64,000 bases of DNA from Bizionia paragorgiae (GCF_900107625.1 NZ_FNQK01000006.1:1-64000), one strand, 5' to 3'; shown: positions 1 to 8,333, counted from the stretch's first letter. Translations and numbers: made by a program. Notes: generated from the sequence alone by a model not told the origin.

Positions 1-243
1 CCATCTGCGACGTTTTACGTGAAGATAGACTGTATTACCTCGAAGTGGAAAATCTTGAATAGTGACTTCTTTGTGAAAACCATGAGCAACAAGCATTTTG
101 GATTTCTCCTCTTTAGGAATCACATTGCGCTCTTCAAAATAAAGGTGCATTACTTCACCATTTTTTGTGTTTTTTATTAAATCGAAATGATTAATTAAAA
201 ATTCAGGGAGAATAAGTTTCAGTAATTCTAAATAATTGTCCAC
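1..243 (-). CDS. ISAon1-type transposase, N-terminal part (cut by window edge)
   Basis: The reverse strand reads without a stop from a GTG at 243 to the window edge, 81 codons. The product begins VDNYLELLKLILPEFLINHF and continues through a segment with FHKEVTIQDFPLRG and ends at VKRRRW. I recognise this as the short N-terminal protein that precedes the main transposase in ISAon1-type insertion sequences of Bacteroidota, which are usually encoded as two reading frames. The rest of the element lies outside the window, so completeness, ends and target duplication cannot be judged. The GTG start is chosen because the family begins at this aspartate-asparagine-tyrosine block and no ATG lies near. 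Family call from memory of the motif. Confidence 0.6.
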   Translation of the reverse strand, partial: MDNYLELLKLILPEFLINHFDLIKNTKNGEVMHLYFEERNVIPKEEKSKMLVAHGFHKEVTIQDFPLRGNTVYLHVKRRRW

Positions 244-625
244 GGCTATTTTTTTTACAAAAATCGTAATCTTATTTCAATTCACACACAACTTTTGAGA
301 TTGATCCGGGATCAAGTCCATATTCTGGTCTTTTTAATATTTAATTGGTTTAGGTAACATTATAATCCCAACATACCACTACGACTTTAGTGTTGTAAAA
401 AAGTATGGTGTTCTACAGAATTAGATAGACCACACATTAGATTTTTAATTGTACCCTGTAAAAATAATTGTAAAATTTATTTTACCACCAAGATTTTAAG
501 ATAATAGTCTTGTATTTCAGGAGGTTAAATGTTGTTTTTAGCCTTGTTTCTCTTAAATAAAGTTAAGTTTTTCTTAATTTAGATTGAAAAATCGCATATT
601 CTCCTAATTTTCAATATATAAATAA
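244..625. other. Intergenic stretch between the IS edge and the FKBP gene
   Basis: No open frame with coding character was found on either strand. The part next to the transposase probably includes the terminal region of the insertion sequence and contains one short perfect palindrome (301-315). The rest is AT-rich sequence with no recognisable RNA gene. Confidence 0.5.
301..315. repeat. Short perfect inverted repeat near the IS end
   Basis: TTGATCC and GGATCAA face each other across a single G, 58 bases upstream of the transposase start. It could be a regulator site of the insertion sequence, part of its terminal repeat, or chance. The other end of the element is needed to tell. Confidence 0.4.
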
Positions 626-633
626 TAGCTTTG
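626..633 (+). promoter_or_regulatory. Bacteroidota -7 box of the FKBP gene
   Basis: TAGCTTTG matches the Bacteroidota -7 consensus TAnnTTTG exactly and lies 32 bases before the ATG at 666. No clear -33 TTG is present. Confidence 0.55.
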
Positions 634-665
634 TACTTTATTTATTAAAATTTTAAAAACTATTT

Positions 666-1094
666 ATGAGTCAAGTTAAAGAAAAGGATACGGTAAAAGT
701 ACATTACACAGGAAAATTAAATAACGGTCAAGTTTTTGACAGTTCTTTAGAGCGTGAGCCTTTAGAATTCACCTTAGGAGAAGGTATGTTAATTCCTGGT
801 TTTGAAAAAGCTGTTATCGATATGAAAGTGAATGATAAAAAGACAGTAGAGATTCCAGTACACGAAGCTTATGGAGATGTTCAAGACGAATTATTTCATA
901 AAGTTGATAAAGCGCAATTACCACAAGATATGGAGCCACAAGTAGGTTTAGGTTTAGTATCTAAAAGCGAAGATGGTAGAGAGCACCAATTTAGAATTGC
1001 TGAGGTTAATGAAGATCACATCGTAGTCGATGGAAATCACCCATTAGCTGGTCAGGATTTAGTGTTTGATTTAGAGTTGGTTGAAATCAAATAA
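666..1094 (+). CDS. FKBP-type peptidyl-prolyl isomerase, SlyD-like
   Basis: The 142-residue protein has an FKBP fold start (KVHYTGKLNNGQVFDSS), the IPGFEKAVIDM core helix and the AYGDVQDELFHKV flap typical of SlyD, with the insert-in-flap chaperone domain following. It should catalyse cis-trans isomerisation of prolyl bonds and help folding in the cytoplasm, as no signal peptide is present. The metal-binding His-rich C-terminal tail of E. coli SlyD is absent; the protein ends at LELVEIK. It stands alone, with its own promoter box at 626-633 and a hairpin terminator behind it. The family is firm; the substrate is unknown. Confidence 0.9.
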   Translation: MSQVKEKDTVKVHYTGKLNNGQVFDSSLEREPLEFTLGEGMLIPGFEKAVIDMKVNDKKTVEIPVHEAYGDVQDELFHKVDKAQLPQDMEPQVGLGLVSKSEDGREHQFRIAEVNEDHIVVDGNHPLAGQDLVFDLELVEIK

Positions 1095-1114
1095 GTATTG
1101 AATACTATAATTAT

Positions 1115-1148
1115 AAAAGCCGTTTACTTCATTGTAAACGGCTTTTTT
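1115..1148. terminator. Bidirectional hairpin terminator
   Basis: AAAAGCCGTTTAC pairs with GTAAACGGCTTTTT around a six-base loop and a T-run follows. It serves the FKBP gene on + and probably the small membrane protein gene on -. Confidence 0.85.
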
Positions 1149-1162
1149 ATTAAAAAAAATCT

Positions 1163-1315
1163 TTAAAAATCAGAAAACAAAAAACCTCCTAGTATAAGTG
1201 TTACGGCTAGTAAAATAACAACAAGAATTATAAAGGCTACCATAGTGCGCTTACTTTTCTTTTGTTCAATAATATACTTTTTTCTTTTTTTATATGCTTC
1301 CTTTAGTAATCCCAT
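1163..1315 (-). CDS. Small single-pass membrane protein (50 aa)
   Basis: An ATG at 1315 opens a 50-codon frame ending in TAA at 1163. The product starts MGLLKEAYKKRKKYIIEQ, a strongly basic 24-residue segment, followed by a hydrophobic helix (about residues 25-45) and FSDF at the end, so it is a small inner-membrane protein with a cationic cytoplasmic tail. It starts 12 bases after the stop of the aldehyde dehydrogenase gene on the same strand and ends just before the shared hairpin, which argues that it is a real last gene of that transcript. I do not recognise a family. Confidence 0.6.
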   Translation of the reverse strand: MGLLKEAYKKRKKYIIEQKKSKRTMVAFIILVVILLAVTLILGGFLFSDF

Positions 1316-1327
1316 ACTTTAATTTTT

Positions 1328-2692
1328 TTAGTGCTTAATATAAACAGTCTTAACATTCACAAATTCTCTAATACCCTCTTGAGAAAGTTCTCTTCCATAC
1401 CCTGAGGCTTTTGTGCCTCCAAAAGGTAATCGGGAGTCCGATTTTACTAATTCGTTAATAAAGAAAGCCCCATCGTTAATCTCAATAACTTTCTTGCTCA
1501 CGGTTTCTATATCCTTAGTAAAGACCATTGTTCCCAATCCGAATTTAGAATTCCCTGCTAGTTTTAAGGCTTCATCTAAGTTTTTTACTTTAAAAACTGG
1601 AGCAACAGGGCCAAAGGTTTCTTCCTTAAAAACGTCCATTTCTGGAGTGGCATTAGCTAGTAATGTTGCTTCAAAATACAATTTATTTCTGGAGTTTCCA
1701 ACAACTACTTGTGCTCCTTTAGAAATAGCATCATCCACTTGCTTTTGTAGATCTTCAGCTAAATCTTCACGTGCTAAGGTAGAGATCGTAGTGTTTTCAT
1801 CTAGCGGATTACTATATCTAAGGTTTTCAATTATGGCTTTAAATCGTTTTATAAACGTGTCGTGAATACCTTCGGTAACTATAAAACGTTTTGCTGCGAT
1901 ACAACTTTGTCCTGTGTTTTGCATTCTAGCATTTACAATGGTATCCATATAGGTATCCAAATCGGCGTCGTCAAGAATGATACAGGCATTATTTCCGCCT
2001 AATTCTAATACACACTTTTTTAAGTTTTTGCCCGCAATTTCTGCGATGCTTTTACCAGCTTTTTCACTTCCTGTTAAGGAAACGGCTTTTACAATGTCAT
2101 TACTAATAATAGACGCTATGGTTTTATGGTCTACTAAAAGGGTTTGGAAACATCCTTTCGGATAACCAGCTTGCTCAAATAACTCCTGAATGGCCAAAGC
2201 GCAACCCGTAACGTTAGAGGCATGTTTTAGTAATACGGTGTTACCTGCGGTTACTGTTGGAATGGCAAAGCGTAAAACTTGCCAAAATGGATAGTTCCAT
2301 GGCATAACGGCTAAAATGGTTCCTAAAGGGTCATAACTTATGTAGCTTTCCTCGGCTTCGGTTTCTATAATGTCATCTGCTAGGAAGGATTCGGCATTGG
2401 TTTCGTAAAAATCACAAAGGGTAATACATTTTTCAATTTCAGCTCTACTTTGGGAGATAGGTTTACCCATCTCTAGAGTCATTAATTCACTAAATTCTGC
2501 TTTGTTTTTATTGAGTAAATCGCCTAATACGGATAGTAGGGACGTGCGCTCGGAAACCGATGTTTTTTTCCAAGTACTAAAACAAGAGTCTGCTAATTCT
2601 AAGCTGTTTTCAACCTGTTGCTCCGTAAATAATGTGTATGAGTTTAGGGATTTATTATTAAATGGGTTTGTAGTATTAATGGTGTTTTTCAT
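1328..2692 (-). CDS. NAD(P)-dependent aldehyde dehydrogenase, succinate-semialdehyde type
   Basis: The 454-residue protein is a complete ALDH-superfamily enzyme. The general base Glu230 sits in LELGGNN and the nucleophile Cys264 in NTGQSCIAAKR; PWNYPFWQ (about 131-138) and KEETFGPVAPVF near the C-terminus are further family signatures. Length and sequence style are closest to the Sad/YneI and GabD group, which oxidise succinate semialdehyde to succinate, so that is the likely but not proven substrate. No other gene of a GABA or related pathway is next to it. It is followed after 12 bases by a small membrane protein gene. The start at 2692 gives the expected N-terminus. Confidence 0.85.
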   Translation of the reverse strand: MKNTINTTNPFNNKSLNSYTLFTEQQVENSLELADSCFSTWKKTSVSERTSLLSVLGDLLNKNKAEFSELMTLEMGKPISQSRAEIEKCITLCDFYETNAESFLADDIIETEAEESYISYDPLGTILAVMPWNYPFWQVLRFAIPTVTAGNTVLLKHASNVTGCALAIQELFEQAGYPKGCFQTLLVDHKTIASIISNDIVKAVSLTGSEKAGKSIAEIAGKNLKKCVLELGGNNACIILDDADLDTYMDTIVNARMQNTGQSCIAAKRFIVTEGIHDTFIKRFKAIIENLRYSNPLDENTTISTLAREDLAEDLQKQVDDAISKGAQVVVGNSRNKLYFEATLLANATPEMDVFKEETFGPVAPVFKVKNLDEALKLAGNSKFGLGTMVFTKDIETVSKKVIEINDGAFFINELVKSDSRLPFGGTKASGYGRELSQEGIREFVNVKTVYIKH

Positions 2693-2810
2693 AAATGCTT
2701 ATTTTATTCTTTGAAAATCTTGTAAAAGTTAATCATTTTGCACGTTTAACGGGTTCGTTTAACAAATGTTTAGGAATTCATTTATGTTTATTTTAAGAGA
2801 GTTAAACTGT

Positions 2811-2826
2811 TAATTTTGTATCTTTG
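2811..2826 (+). promoter_or_regulatory. Two overlapping -7 boxes upstream of the YtxH operon
   Basis: TAATTTTG (2811-2818) and TATCTTTG (2819-2826) both match TAnnTTTG exactly and stand back to back, 68 bases before the ATG at 2894. They leave a leader of about 65 bases, longer than the usual 20-30 in this window. Confidence 0.55.
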
Positions 2827-2893
2827 AGTAGATAGCATTACAAGTAAAAAGTGTATTGCTAAAAACAAGTTTAACATTTAAAACCAACAGACT

Positions 2894-3226
2894 ATGAACA
2901 ATAACGGAAGTACAGCTTTAGGATTAATATTAGGCGCTGCAATAGGTGCGACATTAGGTATATTATACGCTCCGGATAAAGGCGTTAAAACGAGAGAGCG
3001 TTTGGCTGAAGAGGCTAACAATGCTAAAGATAGATTTGCTAGTGGCGCAATGGAAATGAGAGATCAAGTGGCGAGTTCATTACAATCTAAAAAAGTTGAT
3101 TTAGAAAGTCAATTAGAACATGTGGTTACTAACGCAAGCTATAAAGCTGATGATGTGATTACAACTTTAGAAAAGAAGCTTCAGGAATTAAAATCTAAAA
3201 ACAAGAAATTTCAGAAAACTTCATAA
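2894..3226 (+). CDS. YtxH domain-containing protein
   Basis: The 110-residue protein begins with a glycine-rich helix (GLILGAAIGATLGILYAPDKG, residues 10-30) and continues as a charged, probably coiled-coil region to the end (KKLQELKSKNKK). This layout is that of the YtxH/GvpP-like general-stress family: an N-terminal membrane anchor with a soluble helical tail. It is the first gene of a three-gene operon with a holin-like membrane protein (3 bases later) and a small basic protein. In this group such operons accompany envelope or general stress, which is inference here. Confidence 0.8.
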   Translation: MNNNGSTALGLILGAAIGATLGILYAPDKGVKTRERLAEEANNAKDRFASGAMEMRDQVASSLQSKKVDLESQLEHVVTNASYKADDVITTLEKKLQELKSKNKKFQKTS

Positions 3227-3229
3227 TAT

Positions 3230-3577
3230 ATGTCTGTATTTGATTCAATAAATGAAACATCAAATAATGCGATAGATGCTGGTGAAAGGTATTTAAAATC
3301 TTCACACGAATATTATAGGCTTAAGATATTTCAACAGCTTTCAGTATCCCTTAGTTTGGTATTTAAAACTGTGATTATAGCTGGTCTTACGGTTGTAGGA
3401 TTAACTTTTGTGGCTATAGCCTTGGCTTTCTTTATCGGGTCTATGGTAGATAATTATGCTTTAGGTTTTGTTATCGTCGGTGCTCTGTTTTTTATACTTG
3501 CCGTACTATGTTTCCTTTTAAGAAAGCATATTAATAATCTTGTAGTTAGTAACTTATCAGATAAATTCTTCGAATAA
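3230..3577 (+). CDS. Phage-holin-family (YqjE-like) membrane protein
   Basis: The 115-residue protein has an N-terminal amphipathic region (about 1-40), two membrane helices (about 45-72 and 77-98) and a short basic tail. This matches the putative Actinobacteria holin-X / YqjE family, which despite its name is chromosomal and not linked to lysis. It lies 3 bases after the YtxH gene and 2 bases before the next gene, so the three are translated from one message. The role is unknown; no phage genes are near. Confidence 0.7.
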   Translation: MSVFDSINETSNNAIDAGERYLKSSHEYYRLKIFQQLSVSLSLVFKTVIIAGLTVVGLTFVAIALAFFIGSMVDNYALGFVIVGALFFILAVLCFLLRKHINNLVVSNLSDKFFE

Positions 3578-3579
3578 TT

Positions 3580-3783
3580 ATGAAAACATATAAAACATTA
3601 GAGGATATCGAATTTGATTTGAAAAGATTAACACTGGAGCGCAACATAGCTTTAGAGGAAATGAAAGCCGCAAAAGGACAATTTAAAGAAAGTTTACAGC
3701 CCGCAGAGTGGATGCAAACGGGTTTTAAAATGCTAGGTAAAGTCGGCGTGATGATGATTGTAAAAAAGATTTTTAGAAGATAA
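3580..3783 (+). CDS. Small basic protein of the YtxH operon (67 aa)
   Basis: The protein is predicted to be helical: an acidic-basic mixed N-terminal half (KTLEDIEFDLKRLTLERN) and a C-terminal hydrophobic stretch (MLGKVGVMMIVKKIF) that could sit on the membrane. It resembles the third, YqjK-like partner often found behind YtxH and holin-family genes, by position more than by sequence. A hairpin terminator follows at 3809. Function is unknown. Confidence 0.7.
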   Translation: MKTYKTLEDIEFDLKRLTLERNIALEEMKAAKGQFKESLQPAEWMQTGFKMLGKVGVMMIVKKIFRR

Positions 3784-3808
3784 TAAGATATAACCCCTTA
3801 AGATAAAA

Positions 3809-3842
3809 GGTCTGATACTAAATAGTATCGGGCTTTTTTTTT
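3809..3842 (+). terminator. Terminator of the YtxH operon
   Basis: GTCTGATACTA pairs with TAGTATCGGGC (one G-T pair) and is followed by a run of nine T. Confidence 0.75.
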
Positions 3843-4010
3843 GTTTAATTATACCTGATCATGGCAGTATTATTAAGTATTTTGGGTAGAACGGAACCGT
3901 ATTCATAAGTTTCATGTGATAAAAACGTGTTATAAAAGACACATAATAAATGTTTATAGAAAAATAATTACAGTTGATAACTTTGAAGCTGTTTTTCTAC
4001 TAAAAATGCC

Positions 4011-4018
4011 TATTTTTG
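4011..4018 (+). promoter_or_regulatory. -7 box of trxB
   Basis: TATTTTTG matches TAnnTTTG and lies 21 bases before the ATG at 4040. A second match, TAACTTTG, is at 3978-3985. The longer in-frame ATG at 4016 falls inside this box, which decides for the start at 4040. Confidence 0.5.
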
Positions 4019-4039
4019 TTCATTATAAAATACGATAAT

Positions 4040-5020
4040 ATGTCTGATACAATTGAAAGAGTAAAATGTCTAATTATAGGTTCAGGACCTGCAGGATATA
4101 CTGCGGCGATTTATGCTGCCCGTGCTAATATGGCTCCAGTATTATATCAAGGAACTCAACCTGGTGGACAATTAACAACAACCAATGAAGTTGAGAATTT
4201 CCCAGGTTACCCTGATGGAATCACAGGACCAGCTATGATGATGGAGTTGCAAAAACAAGCAGAGCGTTTTGAAACTGATGTAAGAGACGGTTGGGTGACT
4301 AAAGTAGATTTTTCAGAGAAACCACATAAAGTTTGGGTAAACGACACTAAAGAAATTCACTGTGATACAGTAATTATTTCCACTGGAGCGAGTGCAAAAT
4401 ATTTAGGATTAGATTCTGAACAAAAATATTTAAAGTTAGGTGGAGGTGTTTCGGCATGTGCTGTTTGTGATGGATTTTTCTACAAAAATCACGAGGTAGT
4501 TATTGTTGGAGCAGGAGATAGTGCTTGTGAAGAAGCACATTATTTATCTAAACTGTGTAAAAAAGTGACCATGCTTGTAAGAAGAGACGAATTTAGAGCG
4601 TCTAAAATTATGGCCGAACGTGTTAAAAATACCGAGAATATAGAGATATTATTCAATACAGAAACCGAAGAGGTAATTGGCGACGGACAAGTTGTTACTG
4701 GAGTAAGAGTGGTGAATAATGTAACTAAAGAAAAAACAGAAATTCCAGTAACAGGATTTTTTGTAGCCATTGGTCATAAACCGAATACAGATATTTTTAA
4801 AGACTATTTAGATTTAGATGAAACGGGATATATTATAAATAAACCAGGAACAGCCCAAACTAATGTAGAAGGTGTGTTTGTTAGTGGTGATGCCGCCGAT
4901 CATGTGTATCGTCAAGCAATTACAGCAGCTGGAACAGGGTGTATGGCAGCCTTAGATGCCGAACGTTGGTTAGCAGCTCAAGACTCAACTTTTGAAGTTA
5001 GTACATCTAGCTATAATTAA
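4040..5020 (+). CDS. trxB: Thioredoxin reductase (NADPH)
   Basis: The 326-residue flavoprotein reduces thioredoxin with NADPH in the cytoplasm. The FAD site is GSGPAG (14-19), the redox-active pair is Cys140 and Cys143 in ACAVCDG, the NADPH site is VGAGDSACEEA (from 157), and the C-terminal FAD motif is GVFVSGDAAD. This is the low-molecular-weight TrxB layout and length. An ATG 24 bases upstream would add MFIIKYDN, but it overlaps a promoter box and does not fit the family, so 4040 is preferred. It is transcribed alone and ends at a hairpin shared with the convergent head-GIN gene. Confidence 0.95.
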   Translation: MSDTIERVKCLIIGSGPAGYTAAIYAARANMAPVLYQGTQPGGQLTTTNEVENFPGYPDGITGPAMMMELQKQAERFETDVRDGWVTKVDFSEKPHKVWVNDTKEIHCDTVIISTGASAKYLGLDSEQKYLKLGGGVSACAVCDGFFYKNHEVVIVGAGDSACEEAHYLSKLCKKVTMLVRRDEFRASKIMAERVKNTENIEILFNTETEEVIGDGQVVTGVRVVNNVTKEKTEIPVTGFFVAIGHKPNTDIFKDYLDLDETGYIINKPGTAQTNVEGVFVSGDAADHVYRQAITAAGTGCMAALDAERWLAAQDSTFEVSTSSYN

Positions 5021-5040
5021 TTAGAGCGGTTTTAAAAACA

Positions 5041-5083
5041 TAAAAAAAGCTGAAATATTTTAATATTTCAGCTTTTTTTTATG
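5041..5083. terminator. Bidirectional terminator between trxB and the head-GIN gene
   Basis: AAAAAAGCTGAAATATT pairs with AATATTTCAGCTTTTTT across a two-base loop, with A- and T-runs on both sides. Confidence 0.9.
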
Positions 5084-5105
5084 CTCTAAATTGTGGAATA
5101 GATTA

Positions 5106-5936
5106 CTACTTTTTTAAGAGTCTTGCTTGGTCTTCAAATTTAATAATCTCTATTTTCGGACTGCCATAAATGTGGGTTTCGCTATATCCTGAAGCTTCTA
5201 AAGATAATGTGTTTTTAGTATCAATATATACTTTAGCTCGACCTTCGTTTGTTAAGGTGGTACTATTTGCTGTAAGCTTTTCTCCTCTAAAAGTTATAGA
5301 GTTATCCGCTCTTATTACTAAATTTTCTGTGTCACCATCTATTCTAGCAGATGCTCTTTGGTACAGGTCAAGGGTGATTTCCGGAGCATTTAATAGCGCT
5401 TCAGTTCTACTATTGTCATTAAGCTCTAGCGTCACTTTATCTGCAGTTACATTTAATTCTACTTTGCTCTTGTCACTATTAATTAATTTAAATAAATCAG
5501 TTTTAATGGTAAGAGCTGTTCGAGAAGACTCTTTGGTGACTAGCGTAAGTGAGGGTACTGTTAAATCGTTTAATGCCGATAATTCTGCGTCTTTTTTTAC
5601 TTCGATATACTGTAAGGAATCTTTAAAAGTTACAGTGATATCTAATTTTTTAGAGGATCGTATTCTTTTGGTCGTATTAAAACTTAGATTCCCATCTTGC
5701 ACAGAAAACTGTATAACTTCATGAAGATTATCGTCAGTTTCAATTTGTACGCTATTGGTAAGTCCTTGAAGTAATTTGATTTCAAAATCTTCTCCTATAA
5801 CTAAGCGTTCAAAAGTAGTAATTGGAGTTACAACGGCGGTCACATTTCGGCTTCCTTTTATCTTTTCTGTTTGTTGTGAAAAGCCAGTAAACACCGTAAA
5901 TAATGTGAGTAATGTAATTGAAATATAGTGATTCAT
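5106..5936 (-). CDS. Head-GIN domain (DUF2807) secreted protein
   Basis: The 276-residue protein has a signal peptide (about 1-20, ending GFSQQ) and then an all-beta repetitive region with short alternating hydrophobic strands (FERLVIGEDFEIKLLQG, LVIRADNSITFRG) typical of the DUF2807 head-GIN fold, a right-handed beta-helix once named putative auto-transporter adhesin. Such proteins are exported and common in Bacteroidota, often near PspC genes as here; their job is unknown. Promoter box TATCTTTG lies at 5959-5966 on this strand. Confidence 0.8.
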   Translation of the reverse strand: MNHYISITLLTLFTVFTGFSQQTEKIKGSRNVTAVVTPITTFERLVIGEDFEIKLLQGLTNSVQIETDDNLHEVIQFSVQDGNLSFNTTKRIRSSKKLDITVTFKDSLQYIEVKKDAELSALNDLTVPSLTLVTKESSRTALTIKTDLFKLINSDKSKVELNVTADKVTLELNDNSRTEALLNAPEITLDLYQRASARIDGDTENLVIRADNSITFRGEKLTANSTTLTNEGRAKVYIDTKNTLSLEASGYSETHIYGSPKIEIIKFEDQARLLKK

Positions 5937-5958
5937 TATTCTAATTTAAGTTAGACTA

Positions 5959-5966
5959 CAAAGATA
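5959..5966 (-). promoter_or_regulatory. -7 box of the head-GIN gene
   Basis: On the reverse strand this reads TATCTTTG, an exact match to TAnnTTTG, 22 bases before the ATG at 5936. Confidence 0.55.
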
Positions 5967-6142
5967 AGCAAAAACCATCCCAAACTTTTTAGTAAAGTAA
6001 GAAATGGTTTTTGTTTTTATGATTTAAGCGTTTGGCTTATAAAAAGATTAATAATATAATGATTACAATTAATTTTGCTAATATGATCATTGTTGTCTGT
6101 TTGTGGTTAATGTGTTGGATGTTGGTTTTATAGTGTTAAAAC

Positions 6143-7996
6143 CTATTCGTTAGTGTCTGTATCCGAATTAATATTAATACCGCTTTCATCGATGGTTACA
6201 TTAACACTTTTACTTTTTGCTTTAACACCGTTGTTATTGATTTCAAGTTCAGAATTTTTATTTTTAGCTTCTAAACCGTCTTCATTAATAAGGAGCTTTG
6301 CATCTTTGTCTTTAATATCTATGTTAACTGCAAAATCATCATCAGTGTTATCAAATGTCGTCGGACAGTCCAAACAGCGTAGTTTATTGTTTTGAACTTT
6401 TAAATAATAGTTCTCCATACCGTTATCTAAAATATCATTATATCTACTGCTGTTTTTGTGGTAACGGTAAGTGTTCTCGTTAGCTAATAAAGTACTTCCT
6501 ATTGGTAAATACACTGTGATTTCTACGCGTTGATCTCTTTTTTGCTCGTCGTTTGAAATGAGTAAATGGTTGTCTAAAATCAATTCATTATTACGGAATT
6601 CGTAATTATAACTGATTGTATTTGCGCGCTCTTTCGCAGCTTCAAACGAAGCGCCTCTAGCTGTTTTTAAAATCTTTATTTTTGCAATACTATCTCGTGT
6701 CGATTTTATAATTAGACGAATATCTTGAGAGTAGGTCACTTCATCACCAGCATTGTTATAGCCGTAATTAAATGAAGAATTTCTGTAAAACTCTTCGGCG
6801 AAATTGTCATGTGCTTTCATAGAAATAACCAAGGTGTCCTTTGCAGTTATTGTGTCTAGGTTTTTTATGGTAATCGCTGGAGCTTTCTCGCTGTAAGACA
6901 AACCTTGTCGCGCTCCTATAACTGCCAAGCCTATTAAGGATAAAATCCATAGTCCTAAAAGACTAAATTTCGCAATGCTTCCAATAGATTTTAAATTAGT
7001 CACTAGTATTTTTAAGCCTAAATAAAAGAGCATAAAAAACGGAATAGCAAAGGTAAAGAACAAGAGTAAAGCTAATAACCAAATTGGTGCACCACTAGCG
7101 CTAGAAAGATCGGCAATATCACTATTAAAAAATTTAGAATGATCTAATACACTTGCCGAAATTAAACCTACAATTAGGGAAATTACAGCGGTAGCTCCAG
7201 TGAATATTAAAATAAGGCCTATAAACTTGGCGAATATTTTAAAGAAAAATGAAATGACATCAGCGATGGTATCGAAAAACGATTTAGAACTCGATTTAAT
7301 ACTATTCCCTTTAGCGCGTTTTACCGAATCGGAAATACTTCCAGATACCGATTCGAAGCCTTCTTTAATTTTGTTGCTATGTTTTTGGAGATCAACATTT
7401 TTTACGGTTTCCGATACATTGTCAAACCCGTCACGAATTTTTTTTTCAATGTTGGTAATATTTACACGTTCTCCGGTCATTATAATTTTTTCTGATGTTG
7501 TCTTAGCCTCAGGGATTAAAATCCATAATATAATGTAAACGAAAATACCAGTACCGACACCAAAAACAAGTAAAATCCAAACTAATCGAATCCAAGTAGC
7601 ATTGATTCCTAAATAATGGCCAAGACCTGCTGAAACACCTCCAATATAAGAGTTGTCCGTATCTCTAAATAGTTTTTTAACGCCCGCTTTTTTTGCTTTG
7701 TGTTGTTTCGGTTCGTCTTCGAATATCTCGTCATCAACCAAATAATCTTCTGGCTGCCCCATGATAGAAATGATTTCGTCAACTTCTTTAATTCCTATAA
7801 CTTGTTTGTCGTGTTTAATACGTTCGGCAAACAGCTCGGCAATACGTGCTTCGATATCTGCTACGATTTCATCGCGACCTTGAGAATCAGTAAATGAACG
7901 TTTTATAGCCTCAAGATAGCGTTGTAGCTTTAAATAGGCGTCTTCATCGATATGATAAAAAATGCCTGCTAAATTTATATTGACTGTTTTATTCAT
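6143..7996 (-). CDS. PspC domain membrane protein, long form
   Basis: The 617-residue protein has a soluble N-terminal region (1-100), a PspC domain (about 106-164: KLFRDTDNSYIGGVSAGLGH plus its membrane helix ending IPEAK), three further membrane helices (about 245-360), and a large beta-rich C-terminal half likely outside the membrane. PspC proteins act in envelope-stress signalling in enterobacteria; here no psp genes are near, so only an envelope role is inferred. The last 54 residues hold three copies of a roughly 15-residue unit. Its start overlaps the PadR regulator gene by 8 bases, so the two are translationally coupled and PadR probably controls the operon. Confidence 0.8.
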   Translation of the reverse strand: MNKTVNINLAGIFYHIDEDAYLKLQRYLEAIKRSFTDSQGRDEIVADIEARIAELFAERIKHDKQVIGIKEVDEIISIMGQPEDYLVDDEIFEDEPKQHKAKKAGVKKLFRDTDNSYIGGVSAGLGHYLGINATWIRLVWILLVFGVGTGIFVYIILWILIPEAKTTSEKIIMTGERVNITNIEKKIRDGFDNVSETVKNVDLQKHSNKIKEGFESVSGSISDSVKRAKGNSIKSSSKSFFDTIADVISFFFKIFAKFIGLILIFTGATAVISLIVGLISASVLDHSKFFNSDIADLSSASGAPIWLLALLLFFTFAIPFFMLFYLGLKILVTNLKSIGSIAKFSLLGLWILSLIGLAVIGARQGLSYSEKAPAITIKNLDTITAKDTLVISMKAHDNFAEEFYRNSSFNYGYNNAGDEVTYSQDIRLIIKSTRDSIAKIKILKTARGASFEAAKERANTISYNYEFRNNELILDNHLLISNDEQKRDQRVEITVYLPIGSTLLANENTYRYHKNSSRYNDILDNGMENYYLKVQNNKLRCLDCPTTFDNTDDDFAVNIDIKDKDAKLLINEDGLEAKNKNSELEINNNGVKAKSKSVNVTIDESGININSDTDTNE

Positions 7997-8333
7997 CTTT
8001 AGTGTTTTTTGTACTTGTTACTATGTTTACAGCATTTTGTAATTCGTCCCAAGTCGTGGTTAATTCATTTAGAAATAGTTTTCCGGTTTCCGTTAATCCG
8101 TAATATTTTCTGGGCGGTCCAGATGTCGACTCCTCCCAACGGTAATTAAGAAGTCCTGCGTTTTTTAAACGGGTTAGTAGCGGATAAATCGTGCCTTCGA
8201 CAACCAGTAACTTGGCGTCTTTTAAGGTATCTAAAATCTCTGCTACGTACGCGTCGTTGTCCTTGAGTACCGAAAGTATACAGTACTCTAAAACCCCTTT
8301 ACGCATCTGTGCTTTTGTGTTTTCTATCTTCAT
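7989..8333 (-). CDS. PadR family transcriptional regulator
   Basis: The 114-residue protein is a one-domain winged helix of the short PadR class (KGVLEYCILSVL, LLVVEGTIYPLLTRL, YYGLTETGKLFL). Members repress promoters and lose DNA affinity on binding a ligand or under envelope stress. The gene overlaps the PspC gene by 8 bases, which suggests that the regulator and its membrane partner are made in one ratio; PspC-PadR pairs are frequent in Bacteroidota. Ligand and targets cannot be read from the sequence. Confidence 0.85.
   Translation of the reverse strand: MKIENTKAQMRKGVLEYCILSVLKDNDAYVAEILDTLKDAKLLVVEGTIYPLLTRLKNAGLLNYRWEESTSGPPRKYYGLTETGKLFLNELTTTWDELQNAVNIVTSTKNTKDE

Noticed and set aside
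3230-3577. Phage holin as a sign of a prophage
   Set aside because: The gene sits in a housekeeping-type operon with YtxH and no phage genes are near.
5170-5724. 184-residue frame opposite the head-GIN gene
   Set aside because: Antisense shadow; Ser/Val-rich composition arises from the beta-rich gene on the other strand.
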